A stretch of 64,000 nucleotides of DNA, from contig NZ_JACHFL010000001.1 in the NCBI RefSeq assembly GCF_014201875.1, positions 372,001 through 436,000 on the forward strand. Reading direction: 5' to 3'. The position numbers and the translations under genes were made by a program. A model generated the notes under the pieces. That model was not told where the DNA came from and searched no databases. It was given only the letters and a program-made list of their open reading frames with translations. This document shows, piece after piece, positions 1 to 6,757 of this stretch (position 1 is its first letter; every line of letters starts with the position of its first letter). This stretch comes from Deinococcus humi (lineage in GTDB: Bacteria; Deinococcota; Deinococci; Deinococcales; Deinococcaceae).

Positions 1-1861
1 CCACCGTGACCACCCGGAAGGTGGTGGCGACGTCATTGGGGACGCCGCGGGCCAGATACTTCCCGGTGCTGCTGGGCAGGGGCGCGAAGTTCAGCAGGCG
101 TTCGGTGCCCTCGCCCGTTCTGGCGTAGACGCGGTAGCCACTGACCTTGGCATCGCTGCTGGGGGTCCAAGTCAGTTCCACGGCGCTGTCGCCGGGTCTC
201 GCCGCCAGGGCCGCCACTTCGGGCAGACTGGGATTGACCGTGCCGCCCGCGCCGCCCCCCGCCGTGCCCGTGACCGCCAACGCGGTGCGCGGCGGCAGCG
301 TACCGATCAGCTTGCCGCTGCTGACGCTCAGGTTGGAGGCATGCCCGGTAATTTCGGTGAGCGAGCCAGCGCCAAAAGTGCCCAGCAGGGGAATGCCTCC
401 GCCGCTCAGGCTGGACAATTCAATGGGGGTGTCCCCATTGTTGACCACGAAGACCACCGGCTGACCCGCCGTGCCCGCGACATTGGAGATGACCCGGCGG
501 TAGGCCAGGACACTCGGCCCGCCGTTGGGCCGCCACAGTTCCTGCTGCGCGCCGTGCGTCAGGGCGCGGTATTTCGCGCGGGCGGCGGCAAGGGCACCCA
601 GGCGCTCGTCCAGGGTGCTGCCGCTCAACTTGCTGAAGTCCATGTCCTCGCGGTTGCCCTGGCCCAGCGGGAAGTTGTAGGGATCGCCCTGGCCCGCCTG
701 CGCGTACTCGGTGCCCTGCCAGACGCTGGGGGTGCCGCGCGAGAAGTACACGGTAGACAGCGCCATGTCCAGCCGCTCGGCGGCCTGCGCGGGGGTGCCG
801 CCCTTCTCGGCCACCTCGCTGACAAAACGCCTGACATCGTGGTTGTCCACGAACGTGGTCAGGCGGCTGGCGTCCTGATACACGCCGTCCTGCGCGAAGA
901 CCTCGGCCATGCGGTCCAGGTTGCCACCCGCGCTGCTCATCTGCTGGCTGACCGCGTAGTACAGCGCGAAGTCGAAGACGCTGGGCGATCCCAGATCGTC
1001 CATGAAGTGCGCCAGATACGCCGGATTGCCGTCGAAGACCTCGCCCACCGACCAGATCTTGCTGGCGTCACCCGCGCCGCCAGAGGAGAAGAACTGTTTC
1101 CAGTAGCTGTCCGGCACATGCTTCATGGTGTCGATTCGCAGGCCGTCAATGGCCGTGTTGGTGCGCCAGTACCGGATGAAGTCGTTCAGATAGGTCGTGA
1201 CTTCGGGCAGGTCCTGCTTGAAATCGGGCAGGCCAGCCAGCGGGCAGTCGGTCGTGGGGTTGCTGGACGCATCGCATTCGGCTTGGCTGTGAAACCACTC
1301 TGGATGCGTCTTGGTCAATGTGGCGTCGTAACCGGCGTGATTGAGGACTACGTCCTGAATGACTTTCAACCCATTTTTATGAGCGGTGTCGATCAAAGAT
1401 TTGTACTCTTCCAGGCTGCCCAGGTGCGGATCGGTCTTGAAGAAATCCTCGGCCCAGTAGCCGTGATAGCCGGCAAACTGCTTCCCGACGTTCGGCCCGC
1501 TCGTTGGCCCGGCGATGGCTGGAACCTGCAAGACCACCGGCGTGATCCACAGCGCCGTGAAACCCATGCGCTTGAAATACCCTTCCTCGATCTTGGCTTT
1601 CAGGCCCGCAAAGTCGCCGCCGTGCCACCCCAGCGGGTTGGTCTTGTCCGCCCTGTCGCCCGCGTTGCGGTTGGGACCGTTGTCGTTGGCAGGATTGCCG
1701 TTGGCAAAGCGGTCCGTCATGGCGAAATAGATCACCTCATCCTGCCAGGTGCGGACCGTATTGGGGCCCTTGTCTGGCGCCTTGAACAGGCCACACGCCG
1801 CCAGAGAGAGACTCAGAACCGTAACGGCGCTGATGCGCCCCAGCAGGGGAAGGGTTTTCAT
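1..1861 (-). CDS. Secreted alpha-amylase (GH13) lipoprotein, C-terminus beyond window edge
   Basis: This gene encodes an extracellular starch or maltodextrin-degrading alpha-amylase. The protein begins MKTLPLLGRISA and has a hydrophobic signal ending in the lipobox LSLAAC, so it is probably lipid-anchored. The four GH13 blocks are present in order: DVVLNH, GLRIDTMKH with the nucleophile Asp, GEVFDG with the acid/base Glu, and FVDNHD. After the barrel comes a beta-rich domain and then a fibronectin-III-like stretch (PEVAALAARPGDSAVELTW) that runs off the edge. At least 620 residues are visible. The gene diverges from the interrupted DUF427 gene. It is a host gene outside the prophage. The start ATG was chosen because it precedes a proper signal peptide. 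Confidence 0.93.
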   Translation of the reverse strand, partial: MKTLPLLGRISAVTVLSLSLAACGLFKAPDKGPNTVRTWQDEVIYFAMTDRFANGNPANDNGPNRNAGDRADKTNPLGWHGGDFAGLKAKIEEGYFKRMGFTALWITPVVLQVPAIAGPTSGPNVGKQFAGYHGYWAEDFFKTDPHLGSLEEYKSLIDTAHKNGLKVIQDVVLNHAGYDATLTKTHPEWFHSQAECDASSNPTTDCPLAGLPDFKQDLPEVTTYLNDFIRYWRTNTAIDGLRIDTMKHVPDSYWKQFFSSGGAGDASKIWSVGEVFDGNPAYLAHFMDDLGSPSVFDFALYYAVSQQMSSAGGNLDRMAEVFAQDGVYQDASRLTTFVDNHDVRRFVSEVAEKGGTPAQAAERLDMALSTVYFSRGTPSVWQGTEYAQAGQGDPYNFPLGQGNREDMDFSKLSGSTLDERLGALAAARAKYRALTHGAQQELWRPNGGPSVLAYRRVISNVAGTAGQPVVFVVNNGDTPIELSSLSGGGIPLLGTFGAGSLTEITGHASNLSVSSGKLIGTLPPRTALAVTGTAGGGAGGTVNPSLPEVAALAARPGDSAVELTWTPSSDAKVSGYRVYARTGEGTERLLNFAPLPSSTGKYLARGVPNDVATTFRVVTV

Positions 1862-1972
1862 GCGGCTTCCATTCAATGCCCCAGGTGCCCGGCTGTCAAT
1901 GCCAGGAGGGATAGACAGGTGCGCGGCGGGGCGAGTGAAGGCCCGGCAACGGTCTCCCCCACCGCGCCGCCG

Positions 1973-1978
1973 TACCCT
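1973..1978 (+). promoter_or_regulatory. Probable leaderless -10 box for the DUF427 gene
   Basis: TACCCT lies 6 nt before the ATG at 1985, the spacing expected for a leaderless transcript. I see no convincing -35 box. After prophage insertion this promoter would read into the attL region. Confidence 0.4.
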
Positions 1979-1984
1979 TGAAGC

Positions 1985-2149
1985 ATGAAAGCCACCTGGA
2001 ACGGAACGGTGATCGCGCAGTCGGACGATACGGTGGTGGTGGAGGGCAACCACTACTTTCCCGCCGACAGCGTGAAGGCGGAATATTTGCGCCCCAGCGA
2101 CACGCACTCGGCGGGGGCGTCGGTTGGGCTACAGGTTTCTCAAATCTGA
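1985..2149 (+). pseudogene. 5' fragment of a DUF427-family gene, disrupted by prophage insertion
   Basis: The frame reads MKATWNGTVIAQSDD, then YFPADSVKAEYLRPSDTHS, which is typical of the N-terminal half of DUF427 proteins. Host sequence ends at the TCG codon 2108-2110. The next 12 codons are phage-derived and end at TGA 2147-2149. The missing half starts at 60115 (V-C-P-W-K-G) on the other side of the prophage and continues in the same frame. The molecular function of DUF427 proteins is not clear to me. The truncated product is unlikely to fold. Confidence 0.9.
2108..2111 (+). other. attL core (TCGG)
   Basis: TCGG is the only sequence shared by the two junctions. To its left the sequence is DUF427 coding; to its right it is phage. 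Recombining with the copy at 60115 gives ACGCACTCGG followed by TCTGCCCGTG, which restores the DUF427 frame (DTHS-VCPWKG). Large serine integrases exchange at a 2-bp centre, so the true crossover dinucleotide lies within these four bases. Confidence 0.82.
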
Positions 2150-2171
2150 GACGCTTTCTGTCACAGAAACC
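2134..2171. repeat. Nested palindromes just inside attL
   Basis: An outer inverted repeat GGTTTCT/AGAAACC (2134-2140, 2165-2171) encloses the near-palindrome CTCAAATCTGAG (2139-2150). It overlaps the perfect palindrome TTTCTGT-C-ACAGAAA (2155-2169). Very similar sequence recurs in inverted orientation at 55177-55201, upstream of another gene. It may be a regulatory or recombination-accessory site. Confidence 0.5.
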
Positions 2172-2222
2172 CCGTGCTACACTGCAAGCCTCTACGCATC
2201 AAGATTTGTGCTCTCCTTGAAT

Positions 2223-2247
2223 GGCCCCCAACGTGGGGCCGTTTTAT
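2223..2247 (+). terminator. Intrinsic terminator, plus strand
   Basis: GGCCCC-caacgt-GGGGCC is followed by GTTTTATT. It would stop plus-strand transcription arriving from the DUF427 promoter or from any promoter at 2155-2183, protecting the minus-strand accessory operon. Confidence 0.65.
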
Positions 2248-2279
2248 TGCCGTCAGCTTCTGACACGCGGCATGACGAA

Positions 2280-2299
2280 GGCCGGGATTACCCCCGGCC
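2280..2299 (-). terminator. Probable terminator of the left minus-strand operon
   Basis: Read on the minus strand, GGCCGGG-ggtaat-CCCGGCC is followed by TTCGTC. The stem is strong but the U-tract is poor. It lies just past the last gene of the operon (2327-2578) and before attL. Confidence 0.55.
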
Positions 2300-2326
2300 C
2301 AAGCAAGTGCAGTGTAGCAGGATGGA

Positions 2327-2578
2327 CTAATTTGCAGTTGGGTCCATTGGGTGCTCAGGTGAGCGTTCGTCATCTGGAAAATCCCCAGGTTTAAACCGCG
2401 TCAAAATGCCCTCCGCAATTCCGTAATACACCTCCATTTCATCATGGCTGGCACGCATATCCACGCCGAATGAACCATCGGTGTATTCGGTGGTGATGAA
2501 TCCAGTGAAGCGTACGCCTGCTTCCGAGGCCGCCGAAACAAGCTCATCCAGTGTCTTGAACCAAGTGTACCGATCCAT
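2327..2578 (-). CDS. Hypothetical phage protein, 83 aa (last gene of left minus operon)
   Basis: This is an unrecognised small acidic soluble protein beginning MDRYTWFKTLDELV. It has no membrane segment or cysteine motif. A good Shine-Dalgarno sequence (AGGAGAAGAC) precedes the ATG. It is the promoter-distal member of the 13-gene minus-strand accessory operon and is followed by a hairpin terminator. No function can be assigned from sequence alone. Confidence 0.65.
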   Translation of the reverse strand: MDRYTWFKTLDELVSAASEAGVRFTGFITTEYTDGSFGVDMRASHDEMEVYYGIAEGILTRFKPGDFPDDERSPEHPMDPTAN

Positions 2579-2629
2579 GTCTTCTCCTGTCTGCTGCCCC
2601 TTGGGCGGGGCGGTAGGCGCGGGGTGGAG

Positions 2630-2896
2630 TTAGCCGGGGAAGGGCTTGCCGTCGGTATCTTCCTGCTCTCCCCATGCCAGATAGGCCCGCCCCTCTGGCG
2701 TCTCGGCAAGCTGGGCTGCCCGTTGCCTGCCCGCCTCTGTCAGCCTCACGCTCAGGGTGTCGTCACACCGCTCCACAAGGCCGATGTGAAGCAGTCGGCG
2801 GGTGTGGCTGAAGATCGGGCTGGTTGCGCCGCCCTGCTGCTGTTCGCCCCAGGCGAGGCTCATAAGCTGCTGATCTGTTTTGGGCAATACCTTCAT
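2630..2896 (-). CDS. Small winged-helix-like protein, 88 aa
   Basis: The protein starts MKVLPKTDQQLM behind AGGAGAAGAAAG. The middle (TRRLLHIGLVERCDDTLSVRLTEAGRQRAAQL) has the shape of a winged-helix recognition helix and wing (GLVER...VRLTEAGR), as in MarR-like or phage helix-turn-helix proteins, but the usual first helices are short. It could be a small DNA-binding regulator of the accessory arm. Family membership is inferred from the wing pattern only. Confidence 0.6.
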   Translation of the reverse strand: MKVLPKTDQQLMSLAWGEQQQGGATSPIFSHTRRLLHIGLVERCDDTLSVRLTEAGRQRAAQLAETPEGRAYLAWGEQEDTDGKPFPG

Positions 2897-2945
2897 CTTT
2901 CTTCTCCTATCCGCCCCGGTTCAGGGCGGCAGCGAGGGCGGGGGG

Positions 2946-3284
2946 CTAGGGCTTGAGGACGATCAACCCTCGCCTGCGTGCGGCTTGTTCCATGTGGGCC
3001 GTACCGCGTCCACCTGGAAGGACAAGGCAGGCATCGGCATACAGGCTCATCTGGACATTGCGGATTGGCCCAGCCGCACGGCCATGCTTGCCCCAATCTG
3101 CCGGGAATTGCTTAACGGGGATGCCCTGTGATACTGCCCACGCCTCCCCCATCCTGTCGGCCCCAGATGCGCCGCCGCTGACCACTTCTGAGGGGAGGCC
3201 ATGCGCTTCAACCCAGCGGGCAGTCATCAGGTTAAACACTTGCCGATTGGCGAAGTTCCGGCCCCCGCAAATGATGAGCTTCAT
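2946..3284 (-). CDS. SLOG-fold protein (DUF2493-like), 112 aa
   Basis: The N-terminus MKLIICGGRNFANRQVF gives the beta-strand and GGR loop of the YpsA/DUF2493 branch of the SLOG superfamily. The second hallmark GGASGADRMGEAWA and the acidic/aromatic FPADWGKHGRAAGPIRN follow, then LVLPGGRGTAHM near the C-terminus. SLOG proteins bind nucleotide-derived ligands and occur in phages and in defence or signalling systems. The start is the ATG that overlaps the upstream stop by 4 nt (ATGA), not the in-frame GTG two codons earlier. The ligand is unknown. Confidence 0.85.
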   Translation of the reverse strand: MKLIICGGRNFANRQVFNLMTARWVEAHGLPSEVVSGGASGADRMGEAWAVSQGIPVKQFPADWGKHGRAAGPIRNVQMSLYADACLVLPGGRGTAHMEQAARRRGLIVLKP

Positions 3285-3562
3285 TTCCACTCCCGCACTC
3301 GCTTCAAGTGCGCTTCATCCAGCACCGCCTGATCTTCTGCCAGCAACCCGTACATCCCATCTCGCGCAAATGGCCCGCTCGTGCTGATCGGGTCCACGGG
3401 CAGCTTCAGGCCCAGTTCTAAGAGGCGGTGCGTGGCGAGGTTGTGGTCTGCCGGGGCGTAGGTGCTGCGCCCGTCGCAGTAGCGGCGGCTGTAAATGTGG
3501 ATAGTCTGGATGACGGATTCAAGGGCGACAATGCGGGCCTGTAGTTCCTTGAGCTTGCTCAT
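3281..3562 (-). CDS. Hypothetical phage protein with N-terminal coiled coil, 93 aa
   Basis: The ATG overlaps the upstream stop by 4 nt. The protein begins MSKLKELQARIVALESVIQ, a short leucine-rich coiled coil. The rest (RRLLELGLKLP, then LLAEDQAVLDEAHLKRV) is predicted helical and soluble. It is not recognised. Tight coupling to its neighbours suggests co-translation in the accessory operon. Confidence 0.68.
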   Translation of the reverse strand: MSKLKELQARIVALESVIQTIHIYSRRYCDGRSTYAPADHNLATHRLLELGLKLPVDPISTSGPFARDGMYGLLAEDQAVLDEAHLKRVREWK

Positions 3563-3978
3563 GGGTGGGCCTCCAGTCGGTACACCATTGCGGCCAGCAG
3601 TGCATAGCCAGCAGAGGGGTAGGCCGCCTCCCAATCATCGGGGCTGATCTCCCCATCTTCATCTGCCACAGCAGCGGCGTACTCCTGCGGGCCGGGACCA
3701 TGAAGGATGTTGCCCATCTGCCAAGCGATGCCCCGTTCATTCAAGGTACGCACGCACGCCTCTTGCAACTCGCCGCCGTGGGTGTCCGCACAGGCCCATT
3801 GCAGATGAACCGATACCCAGTAGTTGTCGCTGCCCAGCCTCACCTGAAAGTGGTTGCCCTCGCAGTGCTTGAACCGTTCCGGGGCCAGCACGGCGGCGCG
3901 GTGAAGGAATTGCACGAGGTTTATCAGGAGTTGCCGCCGCTCAGCTTTGCTCCTCATCCCTCCAGCCGCGCCGCTCAC
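3559..3978 (-). CDS. Hypothetical phage protein, 139 aa, related to the 8265-8651 product
   Basis: The GTG start overlaps the upstream stop (GTGA); an ATG seven codons later follows GGAGGG and is an alternative. The protein contains AVLAPERF near the N-terminus, a central tryptophan/tyrosine-rich part and the C-terminal helix YALLAAMVYRLEA. The plus-strand gene at 8265-8651 has the same three elements (AVLLPERF, EARGWEWNVW, ALAAAMVSAL), so the two operons seem to carry diverged copies of one family. Function unknown. Confidence 0.68.
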   Translation of the reverse strand: MSGAAGGMRSKAERRQLLINLVQFLHRAAVLAPERFKHCEGNHFQVRLGSDNYWVSVHLQWACADTHGGELQEACVRTLNERGIAWQMGNILHGPGPQEYAAAVADEDGEISPDDWEAAYPSAGYALLAAMVYRLEAHP

Positions 3979-4199
3979 AGTGGTCCCACGCGCTCAAAGC
4001 GCCCATCTGCAAACTCAGAAAGCGGGCGCACCCAGACCGTGCCAGTGGTGAAGGCATAGTGGTGTTCGGCTTGAACGTAGGACTGATAGACAACAACCTG
4101 TGTAGTGTCTGCTTCCATGCGGGCGTTCAGCAGCACCATATACAGCCCTTGCGTTTTGACGTGCCTCCAGATGCTTTCTGCTGGGACTTCCATGCTCAT
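3975..4199 (-). CDS. DUF1653-like small protein, 74 aa
   Basis: The sequence SIWRHVKTQGLYMVLLNARMEADTTQ, then VVVYQSY and WVRPLSEFADGRFERV fits the DUF1653 pattern (YRHxKG..Y.VL..A..seT.e..VVYq......wvRP...F). Such SH3-like beta domains are common in phages and bacteria and have no firmly known activity. The ATG overlaps the preceding stop by 4 nt, which favours this start over an upstream in-frame ATG. Confidence 0.75.
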   Translation of the reverse strand: MSMEVPAESIWRHVKTQGLYMVLLNARMEADTTQVVVYQSYVQAEHHYAFTTGTVWVRPLSEFADGRFERVGPL

Positions 4200-4444
4200 C
4201 TCCCTTCCTGTACGGGCACATTCAGCGCCTTGAGTGCGGCGTGAAGCAGTCGCCACTGTGTTGTCTCAAAGCCCAGCACATCATCTGTGTCCGGGTCAAA
4301 GTCCTGCTCATTGAACGCATCCCAGCAGGCGAACACATCCCGGCCCCCATCTAGGACAAGCTCAAACCCTGCGGGGAGGGTGCCAGCGCGGGCGGCGTCA
4401 AACAGTGCCTCTATGCTTTCGTAGCGGGCAGGCGGGGCGCTCAT
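4196..4444 (-). CDS. Hypothetical acidic phage protein, 82 aa
   Basis: The start ATG (MSAPPARYESIEALFDAAR) overlaps the upstream stop by 4 nt. The centre is strongly acidic (NEQDFDPDTDDVLGFETTQW) and the C-terminus forms a helix. No motif is recognised. Small acidic proteins of this kind in phage accessory arms are sometimes nucleic-acid mimics or inhibitors, but nothing here proves that. Confidence 0.65.
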   Translation of the reverse strand: MSAPPARYESIEALFDAARAGTLPAGFELVLDGGRDVFACWDAFNEQDFDPDTDDVLGFETTQWRLLHAALKALNVPVQEGR

Positions 4445-4887
4445 CCCTCCCCCTGTGCCTGCTGCCCCTCGGCCTGAGCCAGCGCGGCCAGCATGGCGCG
4501 GCACTTGACTTCAGGGGCCAACTCCAGCAGAAACCGCTCCCAGCTAATCCAGTCGGAGACACCGCGCTCGTACATCGCTCGCAGTTTTGCCACGTACTCA
4601 TCCTCAAAGCCCAGATCAAACAAGACGCGGCCTTCTGCAAGTGAGCAGGCGTTCAGATCGGTGCTGTATTCGGGAAGCTCCTCCAGTAGCGTGAATGCCT
4701 CATACGGATCGCCATTTTGAATGTCCAGAGGTGTCAGCCACACGCCTTCCTCGCAGGGCTTAAACCCGTATACCCGCTCTGCAACCGCAATGCGGAGAGC
4801 TTGAAGTTCTGCCCGTCGCTCTTCACTCTGTGCCTGTGCAATGCGGGCCTGAGTTTCATGGTCATGCTGAAAATGGAGATTGCTCAT
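4441..4887 (-). CDS. Hypothetical phage protein, 148 aa
   Basis: The ATG (MSNLHFQHDHETQARIAQAQ) overlaps the upstream stop. A long N-terminal helix rich in Glu, Arg and Gln is followed by a mixed acidic region (LLEELPEYSTDLNACSLAEG) and a C-terminal helix. The family was not recognised. It is co-translated with its neighbours. Confidence 0.66.
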   Translation of the reverse strand: MSNLHFQHDHETQARIAQAQSEERRAELQALRIAVAERVYGFKPCEEGVWLTPLDIQNGDPYEAFTLLEELPEYSTDLNACSLAEGRVLFDLGFEDEYVAKLRAMYERGVSDWISWERFLLELAPEVKCRAMLAALAQAEGQQAQGEG

Positions 4888-5129
4888 TTCTCTCCCTCCC
4901 CCTCGCACACTTCGCCTCGCCGTGCCCCGTCCACCAGCACGGCCTTACACGCGCCCTGGCCTGGAACCGTGTAGGTGATGACGGTGGCCTGTCCAGAGAC
5001 GAACTGATGGTAGACGTGCGAGGCCGAATCAAGCGCACGCAGCCAGCTCATGACGAACAGCAAAACGAAGAAGGCGACGATGATGATGGCGATTGAGCCG
5101 ACAATATCCAGCAGGGTAGGAGCCTTCAC
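4884..5129 (-). CDS. Small single-pass membrane protein, 81 aa
   Basis: A GTG start behind GGAGGGAAA overlaps the upstream stop (GTGA). Residues 9-29 (VGSIAIIIVAFFVLLFVMSWL) form one clear transmembrane helix. The remainder, with two cysteines (GACKAV, GEVCEG), is probably outside or periplasmic. It could be an exclusion or envelope-modifying factor, as is frequent for membrane proteins in prophage accessory regions. This is inference. Confidence 0.7.
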   Translation of the reverse strand: MKAPTLLDIVGSIAIIIVAFFVLLFVMSWLRALDSASHVYHQFVSGQATVITYTVPGQGACKAVLVDGARRGEVCEGEGEK

Positions 5130-5395
5130 TTTCCCTCCAATGCAGGCAGAATCCCCAGACCAGTCAACTGCTCTTCAATGTAGTGGGCAGCTTGTAGCGG
5201 CCCCTCAATCGTCCAGCCGTTTGCGTCCCCCACGGTTGGGTAATCAGCCTGCGCTCTCTTGACGGCATATACCTCCCAGACGATGCCCAGCACGTTGTCC
5301 TCATCTGGTGCCCGCCAGATACGGAGTTCAATGCCCAGTTCTTCGGGGAGGCGCATGGCGAGTGCGGCGAGGGCTGACATGTCTGTGCCGCTCAC
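5126..5395 (-). CDS. Hypothetical phage protein, 89 aa
   Basis: The GTG at 5395 was chosen because it makes the same 4-nt stop/start overlap as the rest of the operon; an ATG five codons later is possible. The protein contains LPEELGIELRIWRAPDED and a C-terminal helix (AAHYIEEQLTGLGIL). No known domain is seen. Confidence 0.64.
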   Translation of the reverse strand: MSGTDMSALAALAMRLPEELGIELRIWRAPDEDNVLGIVWEVYAVKRAQADYPTVGDANGWTIEGPLQAAHYIEEQLTGLGILPALEGK

Positions 5396-5757
5396 TTCTC
5401 CCCCTGCGCCTCTGCCCCAGCGTGGGCCATCATCCATTCCACGGTGCCGCGTAATGCCTCCCAGTCGCCTGCGGACAGCACCTTTGACGCGGCGAGGATG
5501 AAGTCTGGAAGCTCAGTCGGGTACACCAGCGCCTCCGTTGCTTCAATCTGCCCGGACAGTTGCAGCATGGTTTCCAGTGGGACGCCGTACAGCGGGGCCA
5601 GCTTACTCAGGATGCCCATGCCGGGTTTGACGATCCTGCCCGTCTCCAGTTGACTCAGGTAGGCGTTGTTGACGCCCGTAACGTGCTGAATGTCTTTGAG
5701 GGTGAGCTTCTGGGCGGTGCGGGCGCGGCGCAGGACTGGCCCCAGTTCGCCGTTCAT
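5392..5757 (-). CDS. XRE-family helix-turn-helix regulator, 121 aa
   Basis: The first 60 residues are a clear HTH_3 domain: LGPVLRRARTAQKLTLKDIQ, HVTGVNNAYLSQLETGRI and then GMGILSKLAPLYGVPLETML. The C-terminal half (FILAASKVLSAGDWEALRGTVEWMMAHAG) resembles the helical dimerisation tail of phage-borne Xre proteins. It lies in the accessory operon rather than in the lysogeny switch, so it probably regulates local genes. The ATG overlaps the HNH gene stop. Confidence 0.88.
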   Translation of the reverse strand: MNGELGPVLRRARTAQKLTLKDIQHVTGVNNAYLSQLETGRIVKPGMGILSKLAPLYGVPLETMLQLSGQIEATEALVYPTELPDFILAASKVLSAGDWEALRGTVEWMMAHAGAEAQGEK

Positions 5758-6167
5758 TCTTCTGCCCCAGCGTGGTGGGTTGGATCGGGCAGGACTTCAA
5801 ACAGATCACCGATGCCTACAGGCTCCCCCAAAAAGTCTGAGATGCCAAGCCATTCCTGAGGCATCTTGTCGGTCTTTTTCTTGTTGCAGGTAGCGCAGCT
5901 AAATACGATATTCTCCCCACCCCCGCCACCTTTAGTAATTGGGATGACATGATCCCTGTGAATGTCTCGATCATCCAAGGGCTGGCGGCACCACCAGCAA
6001 AGCTTCCCGATTTCCAGCCAACGCTGACGGGCAATAGCGCTTGAGTGAGTTGATCGTAGGTATGTGAGGCTGTATTGCCGCTTCTTGGCGCAGGGGCGGC
6101 ATAGCGTCGTTTCTAATTTTTTATGAGTAGTGAAAATTTCAATGCCGCAACGCTGGCAGACGGTCAC
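5754..6167 (-). CDS. HNH endonuclease-like protein, 137 aa
   Basis: An N-terminal zinc-knuckle-like pair (CQRCGIEIF, then CRPCAKKR) precedes the HNH core: CWWCRQPLDDRDIHRDHVIP (catalytic His in RDHVIP), GGGGGENIVFSCATCNKKK and a terminal KMPQEW. This is the group of HNH proteins found as free-standing phage nucleases. Possible roles are DNA packaging, homing or defence. The GTG start overlaps the upstream stop. It is the second gene of the left minus operon. Confidence 0.9.
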   Translation of the reverse strand: MTVCQRCGIEIFTTHKKLETTLCRPCAKKRQYSLTYLRSTHSSAIARQRWLEIGKLCWWCRQPLDDRDIHRDHVIPITKGGGGGENIVFSCATCNKKKTDKMPQEWLGISDFLGEPVGIGDLFEVLPDPTHHAGAEE

Positions 6168-6364
6168 TTGCTCTCAACGCCTTTTGTGCGGGCCTCCATG
6201 CGCTCAAGTCCCTCAAGCACCCACGCCTCAAGCTGGGCATTTCGGCTAGGGGCTACACCGCCCATCTGGGCATAAAAACGGGCCATCACGGCGTCAATCC
6301 GCTCCATTGTTTCTTCGTCTAGACGCAGGCTGGCGAGCTTCTTGCTACTTGGCATTTCTAACAA
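6164..6364 (-). CDS. Ribbon-helix-helix-like DNA-binding protein, 66 aa
   Basis: SKKLASLRLDEETMERIDAV gives the strand and first helix of a ribbon-helix-helix fold, followed by a second helix and an AWVLEGLERMEARTKG tail. The TTG start has GAGGTG 7 nt upstream; the ATG three codons later lies too far from that site. As first gene of the minus operon, next to a palindromic operator, it is the obvious candidate for its own regulator. That link is inferred from position and fold. Confidence 0.72.
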   Translation of the reverse strand: MLEMPSSKKLASLRLDEETMERIDAVMARFYAQMGGVAPSRNAQLEAWVLEGLERMEARTKGVESK

Positions 6365-6384
6365 ACCGTATCACCTCGCCTCTA

Positions 6385-6424
6385 GTGTAGCACTTTTGAC
6401 ATAGGTGCTACACCCTGCTACACT
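6385..6424 (+). promoter_or_regulatory. Divergent operator and leaderless promoter of the plus accessory operon
   Basis: A perfect 9-bp inverted repeat GTGTAGCAC/GTGCTACAC (6385-6393 and 6405-6413) flanks the -35 box TTGACA (6396-6401). After a 17-nt spacer comes the -10 box TACACT (6419-6424), which lies inside a third half-site TGCTACAC (6416-6423). The ATG of the first plus gene is 6 nt after the -10, so the transcript is probably leaderless. A repressor bound to the repeat would cover the -35 and -10. The minus operon diverges from the same 66-bp gap. Confidence 0.8.
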
Positions 6425-6430
6425 GGAAGT

Positions 6431-6715
6431 ATGGAAAACAACCCCGGCCCGCTCCTCAGCAGCCCCACCCCGCCCTCTCCCGCCTATCAAGTGGCCTGTT
6501 TCGTGTGGCATGAACTGACAGGCCGTAAAGGTGTCGGGAATGAGCTGGAGAGCTACCACCCTTCCACGCAGCGGAACATCTTTTATGCGCTGGTGGAGTG
6601 CGCCGAATCCGTGATTAGCCGCCTAGGCGGCATTGGCTATGAACCTGCTGAGCCGCCTTCCTTCCTGTTTGACGAGGACGGCGAGTTCACCACTTGGCCC
6701 ACGAAAGCCGACTAA
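6431..6715 (+). CDS. Hypothetical phage protein, 94 aa (first gene of plus accessory operon)
   Basis: It starts MENNPGPLLSSPTPPSPAYQ, with no Shine-Dalgarno sequence, consistent with a leaderless message from the promoter just upstream. A proline-rich start is followed by helices (FYALVECAESVISRLG) and an acidic tail (FLFDEDGEFTTW). Many phages have similar unannotated proteins near their ends. No function is assigned. Confidence 0.7.
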   Translation: MENNPGPLLSSPTPPSPAYQVACFVWHELTGRKGVGNELESYHPSTQRNIFYALVECAESVISRLGGIGYEPAEPPSFLFDEDGEFTTWPTKAD

Positions 6716-6757
6716 GCCCCCGCCCCGGCCCTTCGGGGCCACTCAGGAGGAGAGAGG

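Larger units (their letters stand above)
2175..2319. repeat. Inverted pair of TGCTACACTGC boxes
   Basis: TGCTACACTGC at 2175-2185 is matched by its exact reverse complement at 2309-2319. The core TGCTACAC is the half-site of the operator at 6385-6424, at the other end of the accessory arm. The spacer holds the two terminators described separately and the 13-bp palindrome GTCAGCTTCTGAC (2252-2264). No protein gene is evident in 2150-2326. Confidence 0.5.

Noticed and set aside
341..1981. Long plus-strand open frame (546 codons) opposite the amylase
   Set aside because: It is the antisense of the alpha-amylase coding frame, with low-complexity Arg/Ala/Val-rich composition and no domain.
2178..2247. 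A small RNA starting near 2190 and ending at the terminator at 2247
   Set aside because: TACACT at 2178-2183 could be a -10 box but the matching -35 (TTTCTG) is poor, so there is not enough support for a separate RNA gene.
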